This document shows positions 28,441-40,046 of a stretch of DNA of 64,000 nt, in pieces. The notes below the pieces were generated by a model. It saw only the letters and a list, made by a program, of their open reading frames with translations, was not told where the DNA came from and ran no database searches. Position 1 is the stretch's first letter. Each line of letters begins with the position of its first letter. This DNA is from Micropterix aruncella. Lineage: Eukaryota > Arthropoda > Insecta > Lepidoptera > Micropterigidae. A program made the translations under genes and the position numbers. The DNA lies in NCBI GenBank assembly GCA_944548615.1, contig OX155980.1, positions 61,758,965 through 61,822,964 on the forward strand, in the 5' to 3' direction.

Positions 28441-29280
28441 CGAAGCCGGTAAACACTCTTGTGCCCCCTACAACTGAGTATGCAAGTTGGCATCACAGGT
28501 GGGCGTTGTGCGCATCGTGCGGCGTTAGCCAATTGACTGTGCTAATAACCGGGGGAGTCTGAAAACGAGATACAGCACATAGGTTTCTTAATATTGCTGA
28601 TTAAAGTTTAACAATTTGCTTTCCCAATAAAGTCGCCACTTTGCACATCTTTATCCGATAGCTTGTACCTATTAAAGGCTTTAGAGTCGGGCGAACACAA
28701 ACTATACAAAGGACCTATGACGTCGCGGGATGCAGTATACTATACTGCTACTAGAGATAACGTAGCGTATTATGTCGAGCCTGTGAAAACTAGAGGCGAC
28801 AATGGATTTAACTATTTCTGAAAATAATAAAAAAATATATATGAAAGTATAATTTTTGTAGGTGCATTATAAATTCTAATTCAAATTAGTTTGCAATTAA
28901 AAAAAGATAGAATTTTCAGTGCCTACAATAAAATTGACATAATTACTGTAACAAATCCATGTTTCCTCAATAGCAAAAAAAAGAGATGCTCAGCTTGCCG
29001 CAATATACTGCCAGGTGATTATTTTTGGTATTTCCCTTTACCTACTAATTAACAATACAATTATTATGAAATATAGGTACGTTAGTAAAATTTGGATGGG
29101 GGTAATTTGTTGAAATCTAGTATATTTTGGTATTTTATGGTATTTTGCTCGGCCGGCGGACGAACCCGTTTGGGTTCCATTACACGCCGCCTGGGAGGCG
29201 TGGTTCTTTTCTCGGATAGTCTAGGGCGGTTTGGCGTTAATATTTTATTAAAATGTATAGGGGGATTTAAATATTATTAG
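28441..29280. other. No gene recognised
   Basis: Mostly AT-rich. Contains a small GC-rich hairpin ACGCCGCCTGGGAGGCGTG near 29183. Confidence 0.5.
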
Positions 29281-29720
29281 TGTAGCTTGTATATGAGATA
29301 TTCCAACCAAAATTCAATATATAATTTCGGCCACAAGGCATTTGGGTACCAACTTTCACGTCCCGAAGTCCAATATTTCGAAATTGAAATATGACTAGTG
29401 ACCAAATATAACCAAATATGACTAGTGACGAATATGAGCTATTTCGACCACAACCTTTTCAACTTTTACCATCACTAAATGATGCCTGGACGCTACATTT
29501 TAGCTCAGTCGGGTGGTGTTTGGGCGATATCGTGGAGGAAAATACATATAGGCACAGAACCATACACTTAGAAAGACACACAAACAGACTTCAATCTAGA
29601 AATGGTTTTAATCGTGTCAAGGTGGCTCAAAATGGATATTTCCGTCTTCAACTCGAAAAAAAAAATTTGCGCGCTCACTATACTTTTCCTCTTGGTCGTT
29701 TGGTGGGCCGGGATAGTAAA
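29281..29720 (+). repeat. Dispersed repeat family C, longest uninterrupted copy
   Basis: Runs from TGTAGCTTGTATATGAGATA through TTCCAACCAAAATTC, TCGACCACAACCTTTTCAA, TTAGCTCAGTCGGGTGG, GACTTCAATCTAGAAATGG, TATTTCCGTCTTCAACTCG and an A-run to TCGTTTGGTGGGCCGGGATA. It contains a frame 29418-29753 that is not conserved in other copies, so I do not call it a gene. This copy serves as the reference for the truncated ones. Confidence 0.78.
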
Positions 29721-30880
29721 ATGCATAGATTCTTAAACGCAATGGAAAGCTAAAAGTCTAAAAAGTAGTTATTTATAAATAGAAAAATATGAAACGATTT
29801 GTTAACAGTTTGGTCAGGGGATCGATTCGGGCAGGGGGATAGGTACTCGCAATCCCTCTGGCTGAATATCAAAAAATGTCTGGGGCCAAACTTTACGATT
29901 TTCCAAATGAAGTCTGCCGTTTAAAAGACCCTAAAAGGGAGTCCTCCTAAACGGCAAACTTGTTGCGGGCCCGCCCTCCCCCTCCCACTCACTACTCTCT
30001 GTGAGTCGCTGGCGCTCGCCCTGCTCTCCTTCCACCTATACAGCCTCACCTACCCGCTAACGGGTAGCTTTGCCGTGCTACAGCAATAGTAACTGATGAC
30101 CGAGCATAAAGTTCGCTAAAAAGTTATGAATGAAAGCGAGTGGCTTTATTTGTGTCGACTCTTCAATTGCCCTCTTGCAGTTAGGGCTGTCACGCGCTCA
30201 AATCGGAAACAGGCAATTTTAAATATAGTAATTGGACGCTAAAATATTGAATAGGTAGTTGAAACTGTACGTCATCTTTGAAAGCATTTTATATATATAT
30301 ACACATAAAGTGAATACACTGTTCCATGAAAAAGGTTCCTTTTTTTTGTCGAAACTTATAAAATGAAAGCTCATTTTTATTTCTAGTGCCTACATTGCGA
30401 CGAGCACTTAGTTTGGTGAACTATGTTACGTTTTTGAGAACATATATACATCATATACGCAAAAATAAATTAAGAAGAATGTGGGAGATATTATTATCTT
30501 TAAAAATTCTCGTAGTGTGTCCCTAGGACCTAGTCCGTGTATTGATCGATTCCTCCTCTTTTGCAGCACATAGATAGATTAACCATTAGTCAATCCAATT
30601 AAAATCTAAAATTACACAACATTTACTTCAACTTGGTAGAAATGAGGTGGAAAAGGCTATAAGTCATATTTTAAAGTAAAGGTCTGCATATTGTTGTCAT
30701 ACATTGCACTACACTTTATATTTTAATACTATTTATTTATTTGTTTTACAAAGTTCATATTACGACATTTTATATTAATATTTATTTCCATGACCATGCT
30801 ATATCAATATTTTAAATATAATTATAAGTTTAATTTGCATTCGCTTATCTATTTTCTATTTTATCATATTTTGTATTTTT
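29721..30880. other. No gene recognised
   Basis: A GC-balanced patch near 29940-30080 includes CCCGCTAACGGGTAGCTTTGCC. Otherwise AT-rich without motifs. Confidence 0.5.
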
Positions 30881-31040
30881 CATTTTAATATTATGAGCAC
30901 ATGAATAAATCTTTGCCATACATAGAGTTTTCCTTGGTACGGGCTATGGCCTAGTTAGGCAGATTCTGCAACTAATACAATTGTAAATTTATATTTTTGA
31001 ATGAATAAAATTATTATTATTATTATTATTATTATTATCA
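30881..31040 (+). mobile_element. Possible non-LTR 3' end with (ATT)n tail
   Basis: GAATAAATCTTTGCCATAC followed by a short unique part and a pure ATT tract at about 31009-31039, the layout of a retrotransposon 3' end with a simple-sequence tail. No coding sequence is attached. Confidence 0.4.
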
Positions 31041-31129
31041 GACCTTCCCATTTAGCCATATACTATAAGACAAATGCTATGGAAATAGCTGAATTAGACT
31101 AGTCGCACCGTTTCCATGTAAGTCAGCTG

Positions 31130-31450
31130 TTTGATTTCCTAATATAAAACGCTGCGGAGATAAGTCTACCAGCTAACTTTTGAATATGCGTTTGGAGTTT
31201 ATAGTCAATCGTTATTCCAAAAAAAAATCTTCATCTAAAATTTCCAGTCTGTCCTATATCATATACCAGTTCCATCTACGGTTTCATAATTTTAAATTTG
31301 CATCAACCTGATTAACTTTTAGGAGTGTGAATTTTACACATTTTATTTTTTTTTGGAATTTAGTGCAAGTTTGTTTGCGGCAAACCAATTTAATACAATA
31401 TACAGGGCTGTATTTGCTTCGTGTACATTTTGTGTTTGACGAGCAATTTT
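31130..31450 (-). pseudogene. Non-LTR RT fragment (post-catalytic region)
   Basis: On the minus strand WFAANKLALNSKKIKCVKFT matches the segment after the RT catalytic box (W..xNxLxLN..KT). After a damaged part, FGITIDYKLQTHIQKLAGRL and ISAAFYIRK follow, matching the LGxxxDxxLxWxxHI..L..KL..A.Y.L segment. Frameshifts lie between. It abuts the mariner relic at 31450. Confidence 0.78.
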
Positions 31451-32045
31451 AAATATTAGAGATAACGGATGCCAAATTCTGACAGAAAGGACTGTTGAGA
31501 CTTAGTTTCTCCGATTCAAAAGTGGTGATTTCGACGTGCAAGACAAAGAGCGCCCAGGTCAGGAATAAAAATTTGAAGAAGCCGAATTGGAGTCCATACT
31601 CAATGAAGATTCGAGTCTGACGCTGGCAAAGATAAGTGAAGTGCTTAATGTTCATCCCTCAACCGTTTCGAGACGTTTAAAATCTATGGGAGTCATTTAA
31701 AAGGAAGGGAATTGGGTTCCTCAAGAGTTGAAGCCAAGAGACACGTTTCATGACTTGTGAAATGCTCCTTCGCCGTCAAAAAAGAAAAGATTTCCTCCAC
31801 CGAATAATCACCGGCGACAAAAAGTGGATCTTTTACGAGAAACCCCGAACGCAAAAAATATCGCTGGTACCCCGGTGAATCACTTCCATGGATCTCAACA
31901 GTCACGCCGAAGAGAGACATCCACAGATCCAAGGTAATGCTTTGCATTTGGTGGGACCAAAAGGGTGTCATCTATTACGAGCTGCTGAAACCGGGAGAAA
32001 CCATCACGGGCGATCGCTATCGAGCTTAGCTCAAGAATTTGGCAT
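31451..32045 (+). pseudogene. Mariner transposase pseudogene (second lineage)
   Basis: Landmarks in order on the plus strand: LRFKSGDFDVQDKERPGQE, FEEAELESILNEDSSLT, HPSTVSRRLKSMGVI, EGNWVPQELKPRD, RRQKRKDFLHRIITGDKKWI (the usual first catalytic Asp is present as GDKKW), YEKPRT, HRSKVMLCIWWDQKG and VIYYELLKPGETITGDRYR. These cover the HTH linker and first half of the catalytic domain. Multiple frameshifts and stops occur, and the second and third catalytic Asp are missing because the copy ends near 32045. It differs clearly from the 14-kb and 21.5-kb mariners. Confidence 0.88.
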
Positions 32046-32798
32046 TCGATATTGTTAGAGATAGAGATAGAGATATTGGCATCCGTAAATACAACTATGT
32101 ATTTACCATGTAAGGCAGGCCATTAATGTATACATGGAAAAGAAATGGGCATAATATTGATCACTGATCCCACCAAATTTTACTATTTATCCTGATTATT
32201 GATACCCATTGATATGAAACACTACTCTCTGCCTTTTGTAAACTATATTTTAGATATCAAACAATTGCAGCGCGGCCGCATCCATCGCCAACCAGAATGT
32301 TTTTAGTTTGCTGCTGCGTAATAAAGAATTCCTTTAGCACTTTGTTGAGGTTTTCCAGGATTAATTAACCGTACATCAATGATGCAGTTGTGAATTATAA
32401 AAACTCGTGTCGTTACGCCATTGCTCGTTATGTATATAAAATCACCGAGAAACGTCTCCACGAGATTTTTCTTTTTTCACGAATATATAGTCTTTTTCTA
32501 CTAGTCTTTAATAATATTCTTTCTTGTTTCTAATAATATTCGAAGAAATCACTCGATCTTTTCAATGTCCGTAACTGCGTTATATAAAGGCTGATTTACA
32601 TTGAGTCAGTTACTGACTTCAAATTCAAAATAAGGCAGCGCTGACGGGTCATCGCTAACTTGACAGCTAGTGGCAGTACCGGGGTACTGCCTTCGTGTAA
32701 ATTGATTTTAAGTCGGTACAGCACTGTCGCGTCAGTGCTGACTTCCATCCTTCCCCCCTACCACAAGCACCAGCGGTAATGTCCACTTGTAAGTCCAG
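32046..32798. other. No gene recognised
   Basis: Contains the near-tandem GTTAGAGATAGAGATAGAG at 32055-32075 and short TAATATTCTTTCTTG-type repeats near 32510-32540. No coding motif. Confidence 0.5.
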
Positions 32799-33074
32799 GC
32801 GCGCACTACGATGCGGTGCGTTGCGGTACGTTTTTTAACGCCGGACGGAAAAAAATACGAATTTTGGTAGTCCGCGCACTATGGTGGAAACTTCGGACTT
32901 ATTAGTCATTCGTTGTCTATGCAAGTATCTGCCGTCGACCTGCGGAATAATACCCGCAGTGCGCGGGGTTCTTTATCACTCCATAGTATGCAGACACGTC
33001 CGGTTATGCACCGCAGCTAATCTGCAACAATCCACAGAATTTTAATCCGGACCGATTTTTTCCGTAGTGCGCGC
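32799..33074. mobile_element. MITE-like element with GCGCGCACTACG inverted ends
   Basis: GCGCGCACTACG at 32799-32810 is perfectly inverted as CGTAGTGCGCGC at 33063-33074, and GTCCGCGCACTA recurs inside near 32871. The interior is non-coding and richer in CG than the flanks. No clear target duplication was found, so the exact ends and superfamily are open. Confidence 0.6.
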
Positions 33075-33632
33075 TTTCATGTGATTCTATAGTTCACAGA
33101 TTTTCACAAAATAAAAGTAGTCGATCAGTCACTGGCACTGAATTATATGGTTACAGCGCGTCGTGTGGAAAAAAATAACTAGCGAAAATGACGTGTTTTT
33201 CCGACTGACTTTAATAATTTGCGTACACCTTAAAGAAATAGTTACGATTAATTGACTTTGTATAAGCAGTGTCAGTTCTCATCTGACGCCTGTGACTAAC
33301 GGACAATGTAAATCTATGCTGATATGCGAAATTTGACCCGCGCCATATGCGATTTGGTGTCCTTCGCCACCTTTCGCGCGGCCTCGCCGCTTCGTTTGCT
33401 CGAACGGTTTTGACACTTGCGTGTCGCTCTCCCTTTCGTCCATTCCTGGCCGCATCGTAAAATTTCCCATCATACCTTATTCGCCTTATGCTAAATTCGA
33501 ACGTCTCCTCTTTTGTATGGCAAATTAATATTTTTCTATTTACTTTTGCAAGACTCCCTTTTCGTCTGAAAGGGTAGTGCTCGATACTGTTTCATTGCAC
33601 AAACTGTACAAAACTGTTTCATTTATAGAGTA
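33075..33632. other. No gene recognised
   Basis: A minus-strand frame 33279-33473 has no motif. Confidence 0.5.
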
Positions 33633-33851
33633 CTAGCTGCGCCCAGCGGTTTCACCCGCGTGGTGAAGGAAAATTGTGATAATGATGATAGAAAACCATA
33701 TATCTTTATAAATTATAGCCTATGTGTTATTCTGATGTGTAAGCTATATTATTGTAAAGTTTCATCAAAATCCATTCAGTAGTTTTTGCGTGAAAGAGTA
33801 ACAGACATCCATACATACATACAAACTTTCGCGTTTATAATATTAGTAGGA
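33633..33851 (-). mobile_element. Complete short non-autonomous Helitron (219 bp)
   Basis: On the minus strand the element begins TCCTACTAATATTATAAACG (ending at 33851) and finishes GCGGGTGAAACCGCTGGGCG then CAGCTAG (33639-33633). This gives the canonical 5' TC, a GC-rich 3' subterminal palindrome (GCGGGTGAAACCGC) and 3' CTAG. It lies precisely between A and T (plus strand A33632, T33852), the Helitron target, with no target duplication. The interior carries AAAAACTACTGAATGGATTT and TGTAAGCTATA-type sequence and encodes nothing. It depends on an autonomous Helitron in trans. Confidence 0.9.
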
Positions 33852-34188
33852 TGTAAATTTGTAATACGCTGCTCGGCGATATTCACTTATTCAATTCGTC
33901 ATCTATCGCTCTTAAAAAAGCAACAATAATATGTATCCGAGAATATATTTAAATAATATGTATGACTACATTATGGAACGTGTATTCACATAAAATTTTA
34001 TTTACTTATTATGATTCTTTATTCTTCAGAAAAAAATATGCTGTGTTTAAATTGTGAATGTTTGAGTGGAAACATGTTATTAGTATTATCTATGAAATTT
34101 AATAATTTTGTACCGAATGTATTGTAACAGCTGTATGTTTCCTTAACAATAGTAAAATAACAAAGGAAAAAAAACTAACTTACACAAC
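33852..34188. other. No gene recognised
   Basis: AT-rich, unassigned. Confidence 0.5.
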
Positions 34189-34196
34189 ATTATAGG

Positions 34197-34789
34197 CAGT
34201 GTTGGCCAAAATTTAGTCGACTAACGATTGACGATTAAATACGGTAATCGATTAAGCACGGCATTCGTTTAATCGTCAATCAGCGACTGACTATTAATTA
34301 GTTTCAATATTTAGTCACGATTGGCGATTAAATGTTTGCGATTGATATTCTCGACAGCGGTCATATTCAGTTTTGCGTTTTTCGTCGCTCGGAGTTTCAG
34401 TCAGTTGCAATGGTCGGTCGGATGTTCAGTCCGTCGTTTAGTTGGTCGGTCGCCCTGTCGATTGTTAGGTCAGCCGGTCCGACCGACCGGTCACCGACCA
34501 ACCGGTCACCGACCGACCGGTCACCGACCGACCGGTCACCGACCGGCCGGTCGACCGGTACGACTGAACCAGCGACCGACCGACCGACCTACCGGCCGAC
34601 AGACCGACCAACCGAGCGACCGACCGACCGACGAGAAAGAATTGTCGGGTGGCATCTATAGAGCAAGTTAATCGCGATTGACGAGTGACAATTGAACGAT
34701 TAACGACTAATTGGTTTAGTCGCGATTACTTCAATCGTTATTAACATTGATTAGTCGATTGAAATATTCAATCCATTGACCCAACACTG
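34197..34789. mobile_element. Non-autonomous hAT element (593 bp)
   Basis: Ends are CAGTGTTGG on both strands (34197-34205 and 34789-34781), typical of hAT elements. The 8 bp outside are ATTATAGG (34189-34196) and ATCATATG (34790-34797), matching at six of eight positions, as an aged 8-bp duplication would. Subterminal sequence is full of TTAGTCG(A)CTAA and CGATTAA motifs in both orientations, likely transposase-binding repeats. The centre holds a CG-rich minisatellite instead of a transposase gene. Confidence 0.85.
34437..34640. repeat. GACCGACCGGTCACC minisatellite inside the hAT element
   Basis: Units of about 15 bp (GACCGACCGGTCACC) repeat near 34478-34550 and give way to GACCGACC-type repeats to 34630, with CGGTCG variants at the left. 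It produces overlapping open frames rich in TDRPT or PTGHR that are not genes. Confidence 0.88.
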
Positions 34790-34797
34790 ATCATATG

Positions 34798-36689
34798 TAT
34801 CTTTTCCTTATCTCGTTATTTCGCGTAATTTACAATTTTCTTCTTAAAATAAAGTACTACTAAATACTACTACTGTATTTACTATGTATACTTTGAACCT
34901 TTATTTGTATTTGACATTCATTCCACTTTACCACAATAATGTAACATCACAATAGCGAAAAGATCGCGATCCTATTCCTCTTCTTTTATTTGTTTCCTTA
35001 AAAAAATGTGATCAAACTTAGTTAGAAATATATATAGTGAAAATGTATTGATGCTGTTAATGGTTACACTGGCTAAACTTCAATTGCATAATTCGTGGCA
35101 TCTATTCGGAGTTTTCGCTGGTTTTATCATAATAGACTTGTGCAAAGGTCCAATAATAATGTTGGTATATTACACTATTTGATCATAGGACAAGATAAAC
35201 CTAAAATATGCGCTATTAATGTTAATTTACGGCGACAAAGTCACAAGACAATTTTTCTTACTGGAGGCTCGCTGGGGTGCGAACGTCGATAGCGGTGAAA
35301 AACACACAAGCTGTTTCAAAAAGTTGTGTTGTAAGTTTGCTATAAAAATAATATGTTCTGTTCGTAAATGATCTAATATCTGACTCGATATAATTAACAT
35401 GACGCGCTCTGGCAACTATGCCTAAGGGAGATATGAATCTACTTTGTGGTGGGGAAAATGGTGTTAAAATAATAAATAGTGACGCTTTTTCAAACTTTTA
35501 TATTATTTAGGAGGCCGAGCTGGCAAATATCTGTTCCCTTTAACGAAATCGTAATCTCAATCCTCTGTCCCGGATAATTTGCGTTATTTTTTATATGAGA
35601 GCGCGCCAAAAAAACGGATGTCGCGCCTAATATTTCCTGAGAAGTAGCCATGTATTTTTTCCACGGTTAATAAATAAAATATTGATTTGATAAAAATGTC
35701 TATTTTATATCGCGGAATTTACAATAAAGTTAATTTAATAAAATGCATTTTTGCTAAGGTCGTTTGTAAAATCTGCTAACCATCCTATCAATCTTTTCTA
35801 TTGTCAAAGATCTCAAAACCATTTCAATAGTGTGTTATTAATTATTTAACATAATTATTTCCTAAATATAGATAACGCCTGAAACGTGACCCATTATTAT
35901 CTAGCCATTCCGCGCTAGCTGTCAAATGTGTCGCTGTCAAATGTGCACGGTGTCGCCGCAAGAGTGTTCGCGCATAGCGAAACATAATTTTACCATTCAT
36001 AATGGTGGAAGCTGAAATTGCTAGACTAACTGTTATTGCATTCGTAAATCTGTATATTTCACCATGTTTATGTTAAATAACCACGTATAGTCATATTTTC
36101 GAATAGACGTAACGCCATTACAAGTAATGTTCTAACAGTAACACTATTGTGCTGGATCCCAACGCATTGTAATGTGGAAACACCAGTATTAATGAAGCCA
36201 CTGCAGGGCGATATGTCTGAGTCGTCGTCAGTAGCCCACAAAAGACTGTTGTATCATACGTCGAAATGCAACGTATAGTTCAGACGGTTCATACTTACAT
36301 AATTAATGGTCGATAATGACATGCAATCAAGGAAACGGCTATATTCTAGTAAGACTTACTGACTGCTATTAGCGTCGTGGCAGTCAGACTGCTCCAGGCA
36401 AGGAGTGGGTATACTGCTGCCAGAGACGCACATTCAGTAACGACGTTTGACACGCCGTCAATTGCCTTACATCATTATGCTTCATATATTGTCAAGAATG
36501 GCGCAGCGTCTTTATCAACCCTTGTCTTTGTCCTTGGTCGTTATTGTAGAATGACGTAGGTACATTTATCAGTGCGCTCGAAAACAGATGCGATTCTTCA
36601 GTTTCCCCATGTAAAAATGCCGAATTGAAGGCCGAAATTTTGCAGTACCGTTTTAGCCTACGGATTAATCCGGCGCTGGAGACGGCACT
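34798..36689. other. No gene recognised
   Basis: AT-rich with short frames at 35095-35292 and 36377-36559 lacking motifs. CTGTCAAATGTG occurs twice near 35920-35945. I see nothing assignable in this 1.9 kb. Confidence 0.5.
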
Positions 36690-37150
36690 AGAATAAGAAG
36701 TGGGGGGTGGGGGCAGGCGGTGGGGGGGACGTGGGTAGGTCCGCCGCGGCGTGTGCGGCGGCGTGTGACCCGCGCCAGCGAAGATACCGTGGACCGCTAT
36801 AAATTAGACCTCGCGATTTCCGCGAAGGGTGACCCGGGTCAATGTGGGAGGCCGCGGGGGGTGGGCAACAGGAAAGGGGCGTGTGTGGGGGCCGCGAGGG
36901 GGGCAGGCGGGGGGAACGCTGACCGTCGCCCGCCGCCCCAGCCGCCGCGCCCCCGCCGCCCCTGGACTCCGCGCCGCGACACTGTTCCGTCTAAATTGAC
37001 GACGTGGGGGCGAAAACGGCCTGGGTGGTGGTGCGGCGGCCGGCTGCCACCCTCGCGCGCCGAAACCCGCCGATCTTGATAAGGCTCTAAGTATACGTAG
37101 TATGGCGCGGGACGAGCGTCCTGCGCGGCTCAGCGTCCGAGAGCTTGCTG
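36690..37150. promoter_or_regulatory. CpG-rich island
   Basis: An abrupt GC- and CpG-dense segment in AT-rich DNA, with G-runs, GCGGCGTGTGCGGCGGCGTG, CCGCCGCGCCCCCGCCGCCC and CGCGCGCCGAAACCCGCCG. A GACCGCTATAAATTAGACC stretch at 36792 includes a TATA-like sequence. The plus-strand frame 36720-37079 is low-complexity (Arg, Pro, Gly) with no domain. Composition fits a promoter or 5' non-coding exon of a host gene, but no adjoining coding exon is visible. Confidence 0.5.
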
Positions 37151-37890
37151 CACCTATAAGTCGAACACGCTAAAGAACAGAATCGTAGGCACGGCAATTA
37201 GAGAAGAAAGAGTAGCTCGATAGGAACCAAAAAATCTCCAAGTTCCAGTATATGGCAACATAAAGTAAATCGGTAGATGGTACTAAAAGTAAAATCAATT
37301 TAATTTAAATTAAAAAATCTTTTTTCCATACAATAAAATATTACCTACAATAGGCGAACTTAAATTAATCTCACAGCCGACATTTAATTAAGTGGCTGCA
37401 ATAACAATTTACAGCAGTAGCAATAAAGAAATAAACATAGTTTTATAAAAGATGTTTATAAATCAAAACATAAATCAATAAATAAACAGATATATTTAAA
37501 AGTTAGTAATTGATATATTTTGCAATATTCCCAAGAGCGGAAGACAAAAGATACAGAGGTTTCCATAATAATGCTTTGAAAGAGAATATAGATGATACAG
37601 AATAAAGGAGCTGGTTCCATAGACGGGGTGCGTCAATTACAAAGGAGGAAGTAAAAAAAACAGTTGTCACCGCAAGACTTTACCGGCAAGCAGACAAGCC
37701 CTCCTTCCCGCGCTAACTCCCCCTAGCCCCCAACCCCGACCCTCCTTCCCCGCCGATAGTTCTTATGTCAAGTGTTTATGATCGCAAATGTAGTATTTTT
37801 ATACTACTTTTGTGGTTTTAAAATGGTTTATTTCTTACTTACTAATATGATATTGTATTTTTTTAAATATGGAAGAATTTTAAAATTATT
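37151..37890. other. No gene recognised
   Basis: AT-rich; short C-rich patch at 37697-37753. No motif. Confidence 0.5.
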
Positions 37891-39002
37891 TGTGTCGCTT
37901 GTATATAACGTATTCCAACCAAAATTTGACAACGTGGTTTCGGCGAAGGATATACCAACGAAGCATCTGTGTACCAAATTTCATATATTTCAATATTTTA
38001 AGATTGAAGTATGACTAGCGTACTCCCGGTGAACCGATGATTTCAACCACAATCTTTTCAACTCATTTTATGATCAAATGGTGCCTGCATGTCAAATTTC
38101 AGCTCAATCGGATGAAGCGTTTGGGCGTTATCGCGGAGGAATACACACATAGAGCGACTTCAATTTGGAAATGGTCTTAATCGTCTCGGGGAGAGGGGGG
38201 GGGGGGGGGGGGTTTCAATAGATATTTCCGTCTTCATTCTAAAAAAAAAATACCGCGTTCACAATATTTTATTTTATTTTATTTTATTTTATTTGGTAAG
38301 TACCCAAACAGAATATTGACAACACATACAGTGACATATATATACTACAGTTACATGACTACATCAATATCCTTTTTATATGAGTACACAATTAGCACAA
38401 TGCATGAACAATGGTTGAATTTAAAAAAAAAATACGTATAAAAAAAGGAAAAAAACAAAAAATACCAGAATTACAGTATTTTAAAGAGGGACGCTTTGAA
38501 GGAGCATAAACTATCATGAAATATATCGATGCGATTGTCAAGATGAAATTTGTTATACAGACGACATATACGTGGGATTACGTTATTTACTCCGGTATAG
38601 TTTTTTGCTAAAGGTGTTTTAAATAAGTCTGGGTATCGAAGACTTCTTTTAGTAATGTTAATTGTAATTTTTCTATACAAGGGGTATCGATTTTATTATT
38701 TAAAATTTTGTACAGGAACACTAAATCTGCAACCTGCCGGCGTTTTTCTAATTTGACAAATTTAAAAGCAGTCAGTCTTTCCTCGTAGCCAGTCAGATGA
38801 TTCTTAAGGCCGCATTTAAATGATAGCATTCTCAGAAATTTCCTTTGAATGGATTCGACTCTATCGGAGTACGTTTTAAAATATGGGTTCCATATCGAGA
38901 ACCCAAATTCAAGATGAGAGCGCACTAGTGAGTTATAAAGCAGGATCATGCTGTTGTGATTTACTTTACTTTCCTAAGCCGTTGGTTGGCCGGGAAAGAA
39001 AA
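37891..39002 (+). repeat. Dispersed repeat family C copy split by a retrotransposon
   Basis: The left part (37891-38265) runs from TGTGTCGCTTGTATATAACG through TCAATCGGATGAAGCG, GCGTTATCGCGGAGGAATAC, an 18-base G-run near 38194 and TATTTCCGTCTTCATTC to GCGTTCACAATA. The expected continuation CTTTCC...GTTGGTTGGCCGGGAAAG appears only at about 38968-38998. The 700 bp between belong to a minus-strand non-LTR insertion. Confidence 0.78.
38266..38960 (-). pseudogene. Non-LTR retrotransposon 3' fragment with RT C-terminus
   Basis: Minus-strand peptides LLYNSLVRSHLEFGFSIWNP, then DRVESIQRKFLRMLSFK, FKFVKLEKRRQVADLVFLYK and, in another frame, YRKITINITKRSLRYPDLFK match the region after the RT core of jockey/CR1-type elements. 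The left edge is a TTTTA repeat, which on the element strand is a TAAAA-type 3' tail at 38266-38293. It sits in a family C repeat, giving the order of events. 5'-truncated, with a frameshift. Confidence 0.87.
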
Positions 39003-39454
39003 ATGAGCCGACGAAGAGGAATTAATAGTGCCTTAACCTGAAACATGTATACCATGACAAACAATTTAATGAAAGTTTTTCTCAATATTAAAGGCAAAAG
39101 TAGGATTGGAAATAACTTTATATAGAGACAAATCGTTGTCAATCTATAAATGACGCTGTTTACATCAACAACTTAGTGTATCGCGAGTGGTAGTGACTTC
39201 CTAATCCCGGAACGCTGAATACACCGTTTATATATACCGAGTGTAATTCAATGGTTTAATTGAAACCGGATACAGCCCAATTACGAAAGCTCTCGCTATT
39301 CAACCAGTGTCGCTTCTCTATCGCTGTGGCAATTAGATATTACGATATAATTAGACAAATTAGCCAAAATAATTCACGAAGTTTCGAAAACCGGCACAGC
39401 TATTCCATAAGAAGTTCTAATGAACATGCTGGAGCTCCCCGAGGGGGTAGGGAA
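39003..39454. other. No gene recognised
   Basis: AT-rich, no motif. Confidence 0.5.
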
Positions 39455-39506
39455 TGAACCAAGGGGGGTGGGGGGGTGGGGGGGGGGGGGGTGGGGGGGG
39501 GGGGTG
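39455..39506. repeat. G-run tract
   Basis: Successive runs of 6 to 12 G separated by single T, on the plus strand. It could fold into G-quadruplexes. Run lengths are prone to sequencing error. Confidence 0.85.
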
Positions 39507-40046
39507 GATGAAATATTTTTTTCTTCAGTTTTTCGCGGATATTTAGCAAACCTTTAGGACTAGCGTTATTAAAACTTTTACGAAAATAAACTAAATACAA
39601 GGACTTTCAAAGAACAGTCTCCCTACTGTTTAATGTAGGGAGTCAAAAATAAAAAAAAATGATAGCAAGGGAGTCAAACTTGCCAAAATAACATCGCCGA
39701 AAGGGCACTCGCGCACGTTTCGCGAAGCCTGCGTCCCTAGGCAGGTATAGCTTTTAATAATATAATATCAGTTTTAGGTCACTCAAATTTTATTGAATGA
39801 TGTCCTTTATCTTATAAAAATAATACGGAGAAATACGGATCGAAACGAGTTATGATCGCTTCATACTTTTTAGATACCGATTTCTAAAATAAAGCATGTG
39901 TCAATTTAAAACTGATTAAGTCGATAAAACCTCTGATGGGGGTTGGAGATCATTCAAAATTCTATAGGTTTTTGGTAAAATTCAAGAAAATTATGATCAA
40001 AAATAAAAATTCCTAAAAAAAATCAACCGGTAATTTTCTACATTGT
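39507..40046. other. No gene recognised
   Basis: AT-rich, no motif. Directly followed by the inverted Penelope ends. Confidence 0.5.

Noticed and set aside
34321..34671. Pro/Thr/Arg-rich protein genes
   Set aside because: Two phases of a 15-bp minisatellite within a hAT MITE; no conserved domain.
36720..37079. Gly/Arg/Pro-rich protein in the CpG island
   Set aside because: Low-complexity composition from GC-rich DNA, no domain, and no matching frame in the other island.
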